From DATEGZ01 sp035279905 (GTDB lineage: Bacteria; Acidobacteriota; Vicinamibacteria; Vicinamibacterales; SCN-69-37), in NCBI GenBank assembly GCA_035279905.1, contig DATEGZ010000021.1:1-9693 (forward strand): a stretch of DNA of 9,693 nucleotides. Reading direction: 5' to 3'. Below, piece by piece: positions 1 through 6,684 of this stretch. A program made the position numbers and the translations under genes. The notes beneath the pieces are model-generated. The model was not told the origin of the DNA. It did no database searches and saw only the letters and a list, made by a program, of their open reading frames with translations. Every line of letters begins with the position of its first letter. Position 1 is the first letter of the stretch.

Positions 1-2
1 TG

Positions 3-923
3 GTGGCCGCGATCGCGCACGCGCGCGCGGCCTCCGATCTCGATCCGAATCTCGCGGAAGCCCACGCCGCCCTCGCGCTGCTGCTCGCGAGCGCCGATCA
101 AACGGCCGACGCCGTGGCCGCCGGCCGCCGGGCCGTCGCCCTCGAGCCCGGCAACTGGCGCCATCTCTTCCGCCTCGGCGCCGCGGCCTGGGGCGAGGAA
201 CGGCTGCTCTCGCTCGATTCGGTCATCGCGCAGTACCCGCAGCTCGCCTACGCGTACTTTCACGCGGCGATGGTGCACGTCGCGCGCGGCGATCTCGCCC
301 GCGCGCGCGAGGTCTTGCGCGCCGGGGCCGCGCTGACCGATCGCCGGCCGGCGGGCGCGGACCGGTTTCCGGCCACGGGTCTGCACTGGCTGCTGGGATT
401 GGTCGAGCTGGCCGCGGGCGACGCGGCCGCCGCGATCCGCGAGTTCGACAAGGAGATCGCGCAAGCGGGCCGCAGCCTGTTCGCCGACGAGTTCGCGATG
501 GACGCCTGCGACGGCCTCGCGTTTGCGAAGCTGCAGACGGGCGACGCCGCCGGCGCGGCCGCGATGTTCGAAGCCGCGCTCGCGCGGTTTCCGCAACACG
601 CCCGGTCGCTCATCGGATTGGCGGAAGCCGCGCGTCACGCCGATCAGCCGGCACGCGCCAACGATCTGTTCGTGCGCGCCGAGCAGGCGATCGAGGAGCT
701 CAAGCGCGGCGGACGGCCCACCGAGTCCGCGATGGCGCGCGCGTACGCGCACGTCGCGAGCGGCCGCACGGCCGACGCCATCGCCGGGCTCACGCGCCTG
801 CTCGACCAGGCGCCGCCTGGATCCGCCGGCTGGACCTTGCCCGTCGAACCCTGGTTTGCGCCGCTTCGCCAGACCGCCGACGGCCGCGCGATTCTTGCCA
901 GGCTCGCGTCACGAGCGCGCTGA
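3..923 (+). CDS. TPR-repeat protein, C-terminal part (5' end outside window)
   Basis: About 306 residues are readable, and the frame is open to the left edge, so the true start is probably upstream. The sequence is Ala/Arg-rich and helical, with tandem TPR-like units. Clear examples are at residues about 10-50 (NLAEAHAALALLLAS followed by AVALEPGN), 135-165, 168-200 (GDAAGAAAMFEAALARFPQH) and 202-235. The end (PWFAPLRQTADGRAILARLA) resembles the C-termini of TPR domains attached to Ser/Thr kinases or transcriptional regulators in soil bacteria. This part would be a protein-protein interaction scaffold. No catalytic domain is visible in the window, so the activity of the full protein is unknown. 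It converges on the BON gene across a 210-bp gap in which I see only a weak 5-bp GTGCC/GGCAC hairpin near 1114-1130. Confidence 0.8.
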   Translation: MAAIAHARAASDLDPNLAEAHAALALLLASADQTADAVAAGRRAVALEPGNWRHLFRLGAAAWGEERLLSLDSVIAQYPQLAYAYFHAAMVHVARGDLARAREVLRAGAALTDRRPAGADRFPATGLHWLLGLVELAAGDAAAAIREFDKEIAQAGRSLFADEFAMDACDGLAFAKLQTGDAAGAAAMFEAALARFPQHARSLIGLAEAARHADQPARANDLFVRAEQAIEELKRGGRPTESAMARAYAHVASGRTADAIAGLTRLLDQAPPGSAGWTLPVEPWFAPLRQTADGRAILARLASRAR

Positions 924-1133
924 GGCGCCGCTTTCTTCCGAATTTACGCAGACGTGCCGCAATCGACATGACGGCGTCGCGCCGCCAGGCAATTCTCACA
1001 TCGGTAAGTCTCGGGCCACGGCGGTGGTCGCCGGAGCGAGACGACGGCCGCCCGCCACGATGGCCGGTGCACGGCGTCAATCAGGCGTTTTGGCGCCCAC
1101 CGCGGCGGCCCGAGGTGCCACTCAACGGCACGG

Positions 1134-1673
1134 CTACTCGCCGCCGCGTCCCTTCGTGGCCTTCTGGTTCTTCACCTGCAGCTCGTTGATCACTTCCTTG
1201 ACGTTCGGCACCTGCGAGGCGAGCGTCGCCGCCTGCGTGCGCTTGGCCTGTGAGTCCACGGTGCCGGTGAGCGTCACCGAGCCGGCCTTGACGTCGTACT
1301 TCACCGCGTTGTCGAGCTTGTTGTCGATCAGCACGGCCTTGAGGTTGTCTTTGATCCCGGAGTCGAGCGCCGCGCTCACGTCCTTGGCGTCCGATTCGTT
1401 GCCGGGAGGCGTCACGACGATCTCGTCGGCCACAACCTGACCGACCGCGATGCCCTTGGCGATCGACTCGGCTTGCGCCTTGTCGGTCTCGGACGGCACC
1501 TTGCCGGAAATCGTGACGACGCCCTTCTCGCGATCCTGCTTGACGGACACGTCCTTGAGGTTGCTCTGGTCGAGCGACTTGCGGATGGTGTCGGCGACGT
1601 CAGGTGACTTGGCGTTGGTCGAGCACGCGGCCACGAAGGCCGCGCACAGCAGCGACAGGAAAATGCGTTTCAT
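1134..1673 (-). CDS. BON-domain lipoprotein (OsmY/DolP-like)
   Basis: A 179-aa protein with a lipoprotein signal peptide: MKR, a hydrophobic stretch, and the lipobox VAAC with the acylated Cys at residue 17. Two BON domains follow, at about 25-90 (core GVVTISGKVPSETDKAQ) and 98-168 (core GSVTLTGTVDSQAKRTQ). BON domains bind phospholipid or the envelope, and this two-BON arrangement is that of the OsmY and DolP families, which protect the envelope under stress. The expected location is the inner face of the outer membrane, because Ser follows the Cys. A start 7 codons upstream at 1694 is possible. I prefer the internal ATG because a signal peptide beginning at MKRIFLS is canonical and the extra residues add nothing. 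It is divergent from the 1878/2393 operon, whose second gene is also a stress-family protein, so shared control of a stress response is likely but inferred. Confidence 0.9.
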   Translation of the reverse strand: MKRIFLSLLCAAFVAACSTNAKSPDVADTIRKSLDQSNLKDVSVKQDREKGVVTISGKVPSETDKAQAESIAKGIAVGQVVADEIVVTPPGNESDAKDVSAALDSGIKDNLKAVLIDNKLDNAVKYDVKAGSVTLTGTVDSQAKRTQAATLASQVPNVKEVINELQVKNQKATKGRGGE

Positions 1674-1877
1674 ACCTGCATGAAAAAGCAACATCCGCGC
1701 CAGCTTGCCGGGTGCGTCGCGCGACCAACTCGGCGAACGCGTTGCCGATGTTGGGAGGCCGGCTACCAGATGAGATGACCGTGCGTGTCAATTCATCGCG
1801 TACGCCCTGGAACAAACCGTGCACTCATGAACTCGAATCTGCGGCCTCTCAGCGGCCGCGAACGAGGAGCAAACATC
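1674..1877. promoter_or_regulatory. Divergent intergenic region with possible promoter
   Basis: This 204-bp spacer separates the minus-strand BON gene from the plus-strand secreted hypothetical, so both promoters should lie here. A GGAACA element at 1809-1814, with TCGAAT at 1833-1838, could be a stress-sigma or ECF-like promoter for the rightward operon, but the match is loose. A small hairpin (GCGGCC 1841-1846 / GGCCGC 1854-1859) would lie in the leader just before the GAGGAG ribosome binding site of the 1878 gene. Confidence 0.3.
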
Positions 1878-2375
1878 ATGATCAAGCACGCACATCTGCG
1901 TTTCGGCATTCTGGTCGCCGTTGGATTCGCGGTCGGTCTGGCAGCGAACCAGGCCAAGCCGAATCAGACCAAGCCGCCCGTCGCCCGGACCATGAAACTG
2001 ACGGGCTGCATCGAGCGCGGCCCGGCGGCCGGCGGATCGTCGACCGTCGTCCCGCCCGGAAGCCCCACGCCGCCGCCGATGTACAAGCTCACCCACGTTG
2101 ACGCGAATTCGCTCAAGAGCGCGATGACGAGCGAGGACACGAACACGGCCGCGGGCGTCGCCTCGGCGACCGAGATCGCCCTGCGCGCTGACAGCGCGAT
2201 GAAGATCTCCGATCACGTGGACCACAAGGTCGAGCTCACCGGCAGGGTCGTGACCGACAAAATGGGATCGAAGGCGTCGGGTCGATCGGCGGCTGACGCG
2301 TCGGCGGCCGGCATGAGCGTGGTACCCGTCTTTCAGGTCACGAGCCTGAAGATGGTCGCGTCGAGCTGTCAGTAG
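1878..2375 (+). CDS. Secreted hypothetical protein, possible small beta-barrel fold
   Basis: A 165-aa protein. The ATG at 1878 is chosen over an in-frame start at 1785 because GAGGAG lies 8 nt upstream and a signal peptide begins at once (MIKHAHLRFGILVAVGFAVG, cleavage near Ala22-Ala23). The mature part is low-complexity and Pro/Ala/Ser-rich in places. It has two conserved-looking strands around LTGCIERG (residues 41-48) and VELTGRVV (118-125), and one Cys near each end (C44, C164) that could form a disulfide. The LTGC ... V.LTGRV pattern recalls small secreted OB-fold-like proteins of Acidobacteria, but I cannot assign a family. The stop is 17 bp before the DUF892 start, so the two genes are co-transcribed. 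A periplasmic accessory role in the same stress response is inference. Confidence 0.75.
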   Translation: MIKHAHLRFGILVAVGFAVGLAANQAKPNQTKPPVARTMKLTGCIERGPAAGGSSTVVPPGSPTPPPMYKLTHVDANSLKSAMTSEDTNTAAGVASATEIALRADSAMKISDHVDHKVELTGRVVTDKMGSKASGRSAADASAAGMSVVPVFQVTSLKMVASSCQ

Positions 2376-2392
2376 AAGGAAGGAGTCCAGTC

Positions 2393-2905
2393 ATGAACCA
2401 GGATCACAGCCTCCACACCCTCATGCTCGACGAGATCCGCGATCTCTACGACGCCGAACAGCAACTCGTCAGAGCGCTGCCCAGGATTGCCGAGGCCGCC
2501 ACGTCGCCTGAACTGCGAATGGCGATCGAAGGCCATCTCGAGGAGACGAGAGGGCAGGTCGGCCGGCTCGAGCGCGCGTTTGCCGTGCTCGGCGAGACCG
2601 TCAAGGGCAAGCACTGCGCGGGCATCGCCGGCATTCTCGACGAAGGCAAACACCTCTTGAAGTCGAGCTTCGAGGGCGCCGTCAAGGACGCGGGGATCAT
2701 CGCGGGCGCGCAGCGCGTCGAGCACTACGAGACGGCCGCCTACGGCAACGTCATCGCCTGGGCGCGCGCCATGGGCCACGAAGAGGTCGCCGAAATCCTG
2801 CACGAGACGCTCGAGGAGGAGAAAGCCGCGAACGACAAGCTCACGAGCATCGGCGAGGGCGGCCTCAACGACGAGGCGGCCGCGACGATGGACGTCCGGC
2901 AGTGA
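2393..2905 (+). CDS. DUF892 / YciE-YciF-like ferritin-fold protein
   Basis: This 170-aa protein matches the DUF892 family throughout, including the typical opening HTLMLDEIRDLYDAEQQLVRALP (broken here: residues 8-20, then 21-30). Four long helices can be read at about 6-35, 38-68, 85-125 and 128-152. They carry acidic and His residues at the ferritin-like positions: E22, E50/E51, E110-H111, E113, H138 and E141/E142. Family members form cytoplasmic four-helix bundles that can bind a di-metal centre and are induced by osmotic or envelope stress. The substrate is not established. A strong Shine-Dalgarno (AAGGAAGGAG, 2376-2385) lies 7 nt before the ATG. It is the second gene of an operon with the secreted protein and is followed 11 bp later by a terminator hairpin. 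Length is normal for the family. Confidence 0.92.
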   Translation: MNQDHSLHTLMLDEIRDLYDAEQQLVRALPRIAEAATSPELRMAIEGHLEETRGQVGRLERAFAVLGETVKGKHCAGIAGILDEGKHLLKSSFEGAVKDAGIIAGAQRVEHYETAAYGNVIAWARAMGHEEVAEILHETLEEEKAANDKLTSIGEGGLNDEAAATMDVRQ

Positions 2906-2916
2906 AGCGATGAAAC

Positions 2917-2949
2917 GGGGCCGGACGTCTTCAGACGCCGGCCCCTTTT
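2917..2949 (+). terminator. Rho-independent-type terminator after the DUF892 gene
   Basis: GGGGCCGG (2917-2924) pairs perfectly with CCGGCCCC (2938-2945). Inside, CGTC (2926-2929) pairs with GACG (2934-2937) around a TTCA loop, with A2925 bulged. Four T follow (2946-2949). The hairpin starts 11 bp after the stop codon. The T-tract is short but the stem is very strong. Confidence 0.85.
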
Positions 2950-3035
2950 CCCGTCACGATTCTTCCGATCGACCAACCTCGTGCGTATTTCTCCTGCGGA
3001 CCCACTCAATGACGTCGTCCAAAGGAGAAGCTCCC

Positions 3036-3719
3036 ATGACCTCGAGACATCTCGCTCGACACACGACCGGCTCGCTCGGCGCGGCCACGCTCATTGCCCT
3101 GGCGCTCATCGGTGTTGGCCCGGGTCGGGCGGCCGCGGCATCGATCGCGCTCGACGTCACAGGCGGTGGCAACGCCGGGACTGTCTGCAATCCCCAGGTG
3201 AACCCAGGATGCATTGTGGGATGGGCCTTCGAGGTCAACTCGGCCATCGATGTGTTCAGCCTGGGATTCTTCGACGTCAACTCGGACGGCCTGACCAGCT
3301 CGCATGACGTGGGTCTGTTCAATTCGAGCGGCACCTTGCTCGCGTCGGCGACCGTCACCAACGCGTCCACGCCCGTGGCGTCGGCGTCCTCGGCCGGGCG
3401 GTGGCTGATGGCGAACATCGCGCCAATCCGATTGGACCCCGGGACCTATACGATCGGCGCGTTCGTGCTCAATCAGAGCCCGGATTCGTTTCTCAGCTCG
3501 GCGCCGGAAGTGACCATCCCGACCATCACCTATCTCGGTGGACGCGCGGAATTCAGCGTCGCCTCGCTCGTCTTCCCGACCAGCGGTCCATTTCAGGGGT
3601 TCGAGCCAGGGTTGTTCGGGCCGACGTTCACGGCGCAAAACGTCCCCGAACCGGCGACGCTCGTGTTGTTGGCGAGCGGCCTCGTGCTCGCGGCGCGCGG
3701 AATCCGTCGGCTCGGTTAG
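3036..3719 (+). CDS. PEP-CTERM sorting-domain exoprotein
   Basis: A 227-aa secreted protein. The ATG at 3036 is chosen because AAAGGAG (3021-3027) precedes it at 8 nt and a signal peptide follows (residues 1-35, ending GRAAAA). The longer in-frame ORF from 2910 would translate through the upstream terminator. The mature domain (about 36-200) is beta-rich with WAFEVNSAIDVFSLGFFD and SSHDVGLFNSSGTLLASATV, a pattern seen in DUF4082-like domains of PEP-CTERM proteins. C51 and C59 may pair. The C-terminus is a textbook sorting signal: VPEP at 203-206, a hydrophobic helix (LVLLASGLVLAA), then the basic tail RGIRR. Exosortase (EpsH) is expected to cleave at this signal during export to the surface or exopolysaccharide matrix. 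No exosortase is in the window. The 84-bp palindrome begins 51 bp after the stop. Confidence 0.92.
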   Translation: MTSRHLARHTTGSLGAATLIALALIGVGPGRAAAASIALDVTGGGNAGTVCNPQVNPGCIVGWAFEVNSAIDVFSLGFFDVNSDGLTSSHDVGLFNSSGTLLASATVTNASTPVASASSAGRWLMANIAPIRLDPGTYTIGAFVLNQSPDSFLSSAPEVTIPTITYLGGRAEFSVASLVFPTSGPFQGFEPGLFGPTFTAQNVPEPATLVLLASGLVLAARGIRRLG

Positions 3720-3770
3720 CCGCCAACGCATCAGCGAACGAGCGCCAGCGAGTGAGCTCGCGCGAACGGC

Positions 3771-3854
3771 CCGCCTCCGCTGGACGCTCTCTCCGCTCGC
3801 AGCTATGGCGGGTCCGCCGTAGCCACGAGCGAAGTGAGTGTTTGGCGAAGGCGG
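3771..3854. repeat. 84-bp imperfect palindrome (REP/MITE-like)
   Basis: The sequence pairs with itself around the centre 3812-3813. By hand, 36 of 41 base positions on each side pair if G-T is allowed. The inner 10-bp stem is GCTATGGCGG (3802-3811) with CCGCCGTAGC (3814-3823). GCTCG (3795-3799) pairs with CGAGC (3826-3830). The outer stem runs 3771-3789 with 3836-3854. Mismatches fall at 3777, 3790, 3793 and 3800-3801. The wobble pairs are G-T when read on the plus strand, so the plus-strand transcript, downstream of the PEP-CTERM gene, folds best. It may end or protect that mRNA, or be a dispersed repeat. Confidence 0.65.
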
Positions 3855-3926
3855 AAGTGGGGAGTGAGGGGCCCCACGAGTGAGCGCGTCGGGGGGGCCT
3901 GCGGGGCGAAGCCCCCAGATCGAAGT

Positions 3927-3981
3927 TGGTGCGGAAGGGGGGACTCGAACCCCCACGACCTTGCGGCCACAAGCTCCTGAG
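3927..3981 (-). tRNA. 3' fragment of tRNA-Leu(CAG); putative att site of an integrated element
   Basis: Read on the minus strand, this holds the tRNA from position 32 to the end. It has the anticodon loop CTCAGGA (anticodon CAG at 3979-3977), the 3' anticodon strand GCTTG, and a class II variable arm (GGCC GCAA GGTC). The T-arm follows (GGGGG TTCGAGT CCCCC, 3954-3938), then the acceptor strand CTTCCGC, discriminator A and encoded CCA (3929-3927). The 5' half is absent. Beyond 3982 there is no CAAGC partner, no D-arm and no GCGGAAG, and I found none elsewhere in the window. It is therefore a non-functional fragment. Tyrosine-recombinase elements that cross over in the anticodon loop leave exactly this scar. 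The 3' end faces left, so chromosome is expected on the left and island on the right. Confidence 0.85.
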
Positions 3982-4001
3982 AGAAGACGACCTCGAGGGC
4001 A

Positions 4002-4039
4002 CACCAGATCAGGCCAATTCTTATCGGCCTGATCTGGTG
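4002..4039. repeat. Perfect 14-bp inverted repeat next to the tRNA fragment
   Basis: CACCAGATCAGGCC (4002-4015) and GGCCTGATCTGGTG (4026-4039) are exact reverse complements around a 10-bp AT-rich centre (AATTCTTATC). The pair begins about 20 bp inside the tRNA-fragment junction. There is no T-tract, so a terminator is unlikely. An integrase or excisionase recognition site, or the end of the element, fits the position, but this is inference. Confidence 0.7.
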
Positions 4040-4119
4040 CAGCTCGGGTCAGAACGGCGCGCTCGGGCGACACCTTTGGGCACAAGTTTGCACGCGAGTC
4101 TCGTCTGCAGCCAGAACGG

Positions 4120-4177
4120 TCACGCCGCGGAGTTCGGAATTCCTCGCTTCACTTGGCTCGATTCAGGCGCGGCGTGA
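4120..4177. repeat. 10-bp inverted repeat with 38-bp spacer
   Basis: TCACGCCGCG (4120-4129) is the exact reverse complement of CGCGGCGTGA (4168-4177). With the 4002-4039 repeat, it gives two dyads within 200 bp of the tRNA-fragment junction. In GC-rich DNA a 10-bp match could be chance. Confidence 0.4.
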
Positions 4178-4556
4178 GATCGCTCGCTCATGCCATCGTC
4201 GATAGGCGAACTTCACGTCCAGATTGATCGCGACCGTGGGCACGATGCTCAACGTCCGTAATGCAATGCGTGACGGCCGGCGGTCTTCATCGAAAGCGTG
4301 CTCAGGATCGCTTACTCGTCAGACAGCCGCAGTGACGTCGGTCCCGCCGACTGCCGATGACAGCGCACGAAAGAGGCCATCGCAGTGATCGCCGCGGAGC
4401 ACCGGGGCGGTGTGCGATCCGGCGTCGGCGCGATCGAAGAGGACGCCAGGTCATAGGCATCGCGATGGCGTCGTCGCGACCAACGTCGTGCAGGTCCTCG
4501 ACCATGCGCTCGCGGTCGCAGTCGCGCCGGCCGCCGTGTGTCCAGCTGATGTGAAG

Positions 4557-4575
4557 AAAAAGGGCCAAAGACCCT
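4557..4575 (-). terminator. Weak terminator downstream of the minus-strand operon
   Basis: On the minus strand AGGG (4575-4572) pairs with CCCT (4564-4561) around a 7-nt loop, and the T run continues (TTTT, 4560-4557). It lies about 100 bp after the stop of exported protein B. The stem is only 4 bp, so support is modest. Confidence 0.35.
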
Positions 4576-4673
4576 GACGCGACCCGTCACTTGGACAAAA
4601 CCCCCAAGCAGAGGATCGGAGTGGCTTCCAATCCTATCGCGACCGCCTCAGCGACCTATGTTCTCAGGCAAAT

Positions 4674-5408
4674 TCACTGCGCCGTGGCCTCCCTAATCCG
4701 TTCCAGGAAGGTATGCGGCAACAGTTTCTCTTTATGGAGTGCTTGAGCAAGCACACTCTTGTAGTCACCAGCCGGAGCCACGTAAGGTCCGCGCTCTCCA
4801 GACAGGTCATACATGCCCAATGCCCCATTTGTTGGGACGAAGGCACCAGCCCGAGCGACGTGAATCTCATTGCCTGCGGTCATAGCAGCCGGGGCACGCT
4901 GAAGAAACAGGGCGATCTGTCTGTTCTCGGCAGGGCGCCACAGGCCGGGCGTGTCAAGCTGAACCCACACGCCATCTTCAAAGCCGATCCGCCCACCAAT
5001 TACCGCGAGGGTCAATTCGTCGTTGACGCGGATGGGTCCCTTTAACACTTCTTCAGCCTTGACCCTGTACAGTGTGGCGACTGACGTGCCCATCGAGATT
5101 GGGCGACAGATATTGCCGAGAACCGTACCGGTCACGATTGCATCGCTCAGGTCACCAAGTTCCTTCAAATTGGCAGGTCCAGCCCCGCTAGGATAGTGGA
5201 CTTGGGTGCGAAACGATCCAGTCACCTGAGCGGCCGCGTGCAAACCTCTGCTACGCATCGCTCGAACCTGCTGCCGCGCAACGGCTTCGTCAACCTGTGT
5301 GCCATCATGCGCCGGTCCACCGAACGCTAGAGCGAAGCCTTCGATAGCGAGAACGGCGAAGGCTGCGAGAGACGTGACGAAGAGAAGAATTCGCCTGATC
5401 AAAGTCAT
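4674..5408 (-). CDS. Exported hypothetical protein B, paralog of the 7108-7719 product
   Basis: A 244-aa protein. The ATG at 5408 is chosen over an in-frame start at 5465 because GAGGAG lies 3 nt upstream and a signal peptide or N-terminal anchor begins there (MTLIRRILLFVTSLAAFAVL...). The mature region has landmarks in the same order as protein A. These are LKEL...SDAIVTGTV (81-96), TLYRVKAEEVLKG (112-124), GGRIGFEDG (138-146) and IALFLQR (165-171). The common plan suggests one extracytoplasmic beta-rich domain. I do not recognise a named family and no catalytic residues stand out. It is 31 bp downstream of the metalloprotease gene, so originally it was the third gene of that operon. The IS3 element now separates it from the promoter at 7742-7771. 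The IS points the same way, so read-through could still supply transcript. GC is visibly lower than in the chromosome-like left part. Confidence 0.8.
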   Translation of the reverse strand: MTLIRRILLFVTSLAAFAVLAIEGFALAFGGPAHDGTQVDEAVARQQVRAMRSRGLHAAAQVTGSFRTQVHYPSGAGPANLKELGDLSDAIVTGTVLGNICRPISMGTSVATLYRVKAEEVLKGPIRVNDELTLAVIGGRIGFEDGVWVQLDTPGLWRPAENRQIALFLQRAPAAMTAGNEIHVARAGAFVPTNGALGMYDLSGERGPYVAPAGDYKSVLAQALHKEKLLPHTFLERIREATAQ

Positions 5409-5439
5409 ACGCTCCTCATTTGTGAGGGAACAGACTGGC

Positions 5440-5791
5440 CTAGATCGGTGGCGGGCCACAGACATGATCCCAGAACACCCGCCCGATGATTATTTCGTGA
5501 TATCCCTGGCTGTCCCACCAGTAGGCGATAGTGACTTTGTACTGGTCGTAGCAGTCCTCTTCGTCCATCGAATGGACCCATTCGTCGTTCACGTACGTGT
5601 TGCCGGTGAATCTGGTTATTAGCAAACCTTGGTCCGCGCATGACAGGGAGCCCGGATAGTTGCCGCCTTCATGCCACATGACTGTCAGCGAAATATTGCA
5701 GCCATTCGTATAGACGTCCTGGTAGTCCAAGAGATGACCAAATTCGTGGGCGCCAGTTTTCATCCACTCACTGTCAGTCCTCGAGTGGTTC
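5440..5791 (-). pseudogene. Secreted zinc-metalloprotease-like gene, C-terminal remnant cut by IS3
   Basis: Readable from the IS edge (5791) to TAG at 5440. An internal ATG at 5763 gives 107 aa, but the frame is open upstream (NHSRTDSEW before the Met), so coding continued across the IS site. The key motif is AHEFGHLLDYQD: a zincin HExxH (H6, E7, H10 from the internal Met) with Asp13 and Asp16 after it. Asp16 is at the spacing of the third zinc ligand in snapalysin-type HExxHxxGxxD enzymes. A Met follows at SLTVMWHEGG (residue 29) and could form a Met-turn. Four Cys (22, 42, 71, 102) suggest an exported, disulfide-bonded domain. The N-terminal half is missing, so the remnant is probably inactive. 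The likely 5' end of the same gene is at 7041-7086. Confidence 0.75.
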
Positions 5792-5818
5792 GGGTCTTCC
5801 CCCCGTTTCTAGTCCAGA
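5792..5818. repeat. IS3 terminal inverted repeat, orfB side
   Basis: GGGTCTTCCCCCCG (5792-5805), a 5-bp gap, then AGTCCAGA (5811-5818). The orfB stop codon (5809-5811) lies inside this end. Confidence 0.8.
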
Positions 5819-6684
5819 CCCACCGCCATTTTTTCGTCAGTTAGCGACTTGGCGATCGATGAATGACTGAGTCGAAATTCGGTTGGCGTCCGCTTGGCTA
5901 AGCTCGTGTGCGGGCGCGTGTTGTTGTAGTCCTCCTTCCAGCGATCCAACGTGCGGCGAGCGTCCTCGAGATCGAGGAACCAATGCTGCGAGAGACACTC
6001 GCGTCGCACGCTCGCGTTGAAGCTTTCGATGAACGGATTATCACTCGGTCGCCCGGGCCGACTGAAGTCGAGCTGCACGTGATTCCAGTACGCCCAGGCG
6101 TCGAGCGTCTTCGACGTGAACTCCGTGCCGTTGTCCACGCTGATGTGCGTCGGGAGTTGTCCGCGATCCTGACCGCACGCCGCCAGGCGCTGCGCGACAT
6201 CGCTGCCACGAAACGTCGACGCGGCTTCGAGCGCCAAGCACTCCCGCGTGAACAGATCAATCATCGTCCACACACGGATCGATCGCCCGTCGGCCAGCGT
6301 GTCGTGCATGAAGTCCATCGCCCACCGCGCGTTCGGCTGCGACGCGGTCGGCAGCGCCGTGCGGACCACCGCGCTCCGCCGCCGCTTGGGCGATCGGCGC
6401 CGCAACGACAGGCCTTCTTCGCGATAGAGCCGGTAGACCTGCTTGTGATTCACGCGCCAGCCTTCGCGCCCGAGCAGGACGTGCAGCTGCCGGTAGCCCC
6501 AGCGCGTACGCGTCTGCGCGAGCTCGTGCAGTCGTCGACGCAGCGGCTCGTGACTGGGCCGGACACTCCGGTACCGGATCAGCGATCGGCCGACGCCCGT
6601 CGCGTGACAGGCGCGCCGCTCGCTCACCCGGTACGTCTCGCGGGCCCACGTGACGACGGCCCGGCGGTGCGCCGGCCTCACCAT
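5809..6684 (-). CDS. IS3-family transposase OrfB (DDE integrase core)
   Basis: 291 aa when read from the ATG inside the A7 slippery run. In the native enzyme this frame is expected to be fused to OrfA by -1 frameshifting. An HTH_21-like segment lies at about 45-100 (RRRLHELAQTRTRWGYRQLHVL, broken here: residues 50-60, then 61-70). The rve integrase core follows at about 115-275. The catalytic triad is complete: D124 (ARWAMDFMHD), D184 (ISVDNGTEF) and E220 (DNPFIESFN), with exactly 35 residues between the second Asp and the Glu, the D-D-35-E signature. The end (NNTRPHTSLAKRTPTEF) is typical. It cuts and joins the IS ends through a circular intermediate. No frameshift or missing residue is seen, so the protein should be active. 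Confidence 0.95.
   Translation of the reverse strand: MVRPAHRRAVVTWARETYRVSERRACHATGVGRSLIRYRSVRPSHEPLRRRLHELAQTRTRWGYRQLHVLLGREGWRVNHKQVYRLYREEGLSLRRRSPKRRRSAVVRTALPTASQPNARWAMDFMHDTLADGRSIRVWTMIDLFTRECLALEAASTFRGSDVAQRLAACGQDRGQLPTHISVDNGTEFTSKTLDAWAYWNHVQLDFSRPGRPSDNPFIESFNASVRRECLSQHWFLDLEDARRTLDRWKEDYNNTRPHTSLAKRTPTEFRLSHSSIAKSLTDEKMAVGLD

Larger units (their letters stand above)
4040..4673. other. Long stretch without a convincing gene
   Basis: Open frames here (for example minus 4590-4312 and 4568-4302) are Arg/Pro-rich, overlap each other and show no family motif, signal peptide or good ribosome binding site. I treat them as chance frames or decayed coding sequence. The stretch contains a 10-bp inverted repeat (4120-4177) and a weak terminator for the minus-strand operon (4557-4575). 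No RNA gene is recognised. Confidence 0.5.

Noticed and set aside
523..1440. 305-codon plus-strand ORF
   Set aside because: Arg/Ser/Pro-rich shadow running through the TPR gene end and antisense through the BON gene.
3927..3981. Complete tRNA-Leu, or a tRNA gene with a group I intron in the anticodon loop
   Set aside because: No 5' half (acceptor GCGGAAG, D-arm, CAAGC strand) is found to the right, and no intron core was recognised.
3006..4085. Long minus-strand ORF (359 codons)
   Set aside because: It is the antisense shadow of the PEP-CTERM gene and reads through the palindrome and tRNA fragment. Its Arg-rich composition has no motif, and its VGVRVPPSAP part is translated tRNA.
3926..4177. 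Plus-strand ORF starting MVRKGGLEPPRPCGH
   Set aside because: The start is the antisense translation of the tRNA-Leu 3' end, a common false gene call. The rest has no support.
4302..4590. Remnant of an integrase or transposase between the tRNA fragment and gene B
   Set aside because: Translated frames on both strands show no recombinase motif that I could recognise.
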